DNA of 32,579 bases from Candidatus Rokuibacteriota bacterium (lineage in GTDB: Bacteria > Methylomirabilota > Methylomirabilia > Rokubacteriales > CSP1-6). Below are positions 32,230-32,579 of the stretch, one piece after another. The stretch lies in the NCBI GenBank assembly GCA_030647435.1, contig JAUSJX010000119.1:1-32579 (forward strand). Reading direction: 5' to 3'. The notes under the pieces were generated by a model, which saw nothing but the letters and a program-made list of their open reading frames with translations, was not told the DNA's origin and made no database searches. The position numbers and the translations under genes are program-made. Numbering within the stretch: the first letter of the stretch is position 1; each line of letters opens with the position of its first letter.

Positions 32230-32307
32230 GAGCGTAGATAACATAAAACGCATTGTCAGTCATGGCCCGCCGCGCCCGAGGGGCTTCCCTCGGGTCTGCC
32301 GTGGCAG
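32230..32307 (+). repeat. Dispersed repeat copy 8 (family 1)
   Basis: The head GAGCGTAGATAACATAAAAC continues GTCAGTCATGGCCCG and a perfect 8-bp hairpin, CCCGAGGG-GCTT-CCCTCGGG. Its end, GTGGCAG, runs directly into the head of a family-2 copy. Confidence 0.85.
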
Positions 32308-32410
32308 CAACATGAACGCCCTCCGGCGGTGGTCGCCCCGCCCGTGGCCCCCATCACCGTGACCGAGCCTCCCAGACTCAGCCCCCGCCCGCCCCAGGAG
32401 CCCGATGGCA
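32305..32410 (+). repeat. Dispersed repeat copy 9 (family 2), in tandem with copy 8
   Basis: CAGCAACATGAACGCCCTCC starts at the last bases of copy 8. The body differs by scattered substitutions from the copies at 30264 and 30900 but ends with the same GCCCGATGGCA. It stands downstream of the thioesterase gene on the minus strand. Confidence 0.85.
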
Positions 32411-32446
32411 AAGCCCATCGCTCTCCAGCATTCCACTGGCAACCGC

Positions 32447-32579
32447 TCAGCCCAGCGCCCGCTCCTCGTCGACGCACAGCAGCCGCACCCGGCCTTGCGC
32501 GACCAACTGCTCCTTCTCGTCGCGGATCCACGCCTCCCACACCTGGCTCGTGCGACCGCGGGTGACCGGGCGCGCGTTG
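32447..32579 (-). CDS. PaaI/hotdog-fold thioesterase, C-terminal part (cut by window edge)
   Basis: The last 44 residues of a minus-strand gene are present: ARPVTRGRTSQVWEAWIRDE then KEQLVAQGRVRLLCVDEERA. The pattern GRTxxVWExxIRDExxxLVAxGRVxLL is the final pair of strands of PaaI-like hotdog thioesterases, which hydrolyse acyl-CoA thioesters. The catalytic region lies outside the window. Confidence 0.75.
   Translation of the reverse strand, partial: NARPVTRGRTSQVWEAWIRDEKEQLVAQGRVRLLCVDEERALG

Noticed and set aside
32131-32253. N-terminal extension of the dipeptidase to 32253
   Set aside because: It begins inside the dispersed repeat and precedes the ribosome site; the signal sequence starts at the ATG pair 32133/32130.
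153-32410. Repeats interpreted as integron attC sites
   Set aside because: Orientation and cassette spacing fit, but RYYYAAC/GTTRRRY boxes do not match (the head has AGATAAC, AGGCAAC or AAGCAAC and no partner GTT box at the other end), and no integron integrase is present.
153-32410. Repeats interpreted as a CRISPR array
   Set aside because: Copies are 60-110 bp long and hundreds to thousands of bases apart with whole genes between; no cas genes are present.

Overview
This is a GC-rich bacterial chromosome window, roughly mid-60s percent GC by eye, with a lower-GC stretch around 16.5-23.7 kb. Metabolic and transport genes are intact but sit among gene fragments, frameshifted remnants and a dispersed repeat family. 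Gene content suggests a free-living soil or groundwater bacterium, possibly Rokubacteria/Methylomirabilota or another deep proteobacteria-like lineage: a liv-type amino-acid ABC operon under a GntR regulator, a B12-radical SAM plus MMPL lipid pair, NIPSNAP, VOC and M19 enzymes, and GTP-dependent PEPCK. No rRNA or ribosomal protein is present, so the lineage is inference only.

Layout. 1-490: debris (tail of an unknown CDS, one repeat copy, a cytochrome c peroxidase fragment). 498-4119 (+): small membrane protein, AI-2E-type permease with a C-terminal corrinoid-binding-like domain, a duplicated four-helix membrane protein, an HhH protein and a secreted His-rich protein. 4232-5611 (-): a complete flavoprotein disulfide reductase whose second redox cysteine codon is TGA, with a SECIS-like hairpin at the expected distance; this is a candidate selenoprotein and the most interesting single locus. 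5887-9734 (+): overlapping HpnP-like radical SAM and MMPL genes. 9760-15370 (-): GntR-SBP-LivHMGF operon. 15.4-16.6 kb: uracil-DNA glycosylase fragment, VOC protein, frameshifted small gene.

16.6-23.7 kb (-): PEPCK, TPR-methyltransferase, Hcp, a small membrane protein and a lipase-like hydrolase, punctuated by repeats that all point the same way. 24.2-27.0 kb: small helical protein, ACT protein, hydroxyacid dehydrogenase, HTH regulator. 27.0-29.15 kb: decayed mobile-element zone with the 3' end of tRNA-fMet and its terminator (a probable att site), paired arm-type repeats and an integrase C-terminal remnant. 29.2-32.58 kb (-): MDR oxidoreductase, NIPSNAP, M19 dipeptidase and a thioesterase tail, alternating with repeats.

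The second region-wide signal is the repeat family: nine copies, all in one orientation, sharing a head of the form GCGTARRYAACATNAA but differing in body. They lie between single-gene units and in places abut truncated genes, so they look like recombination boundaries, although canonical integron attC boxes are not visible.
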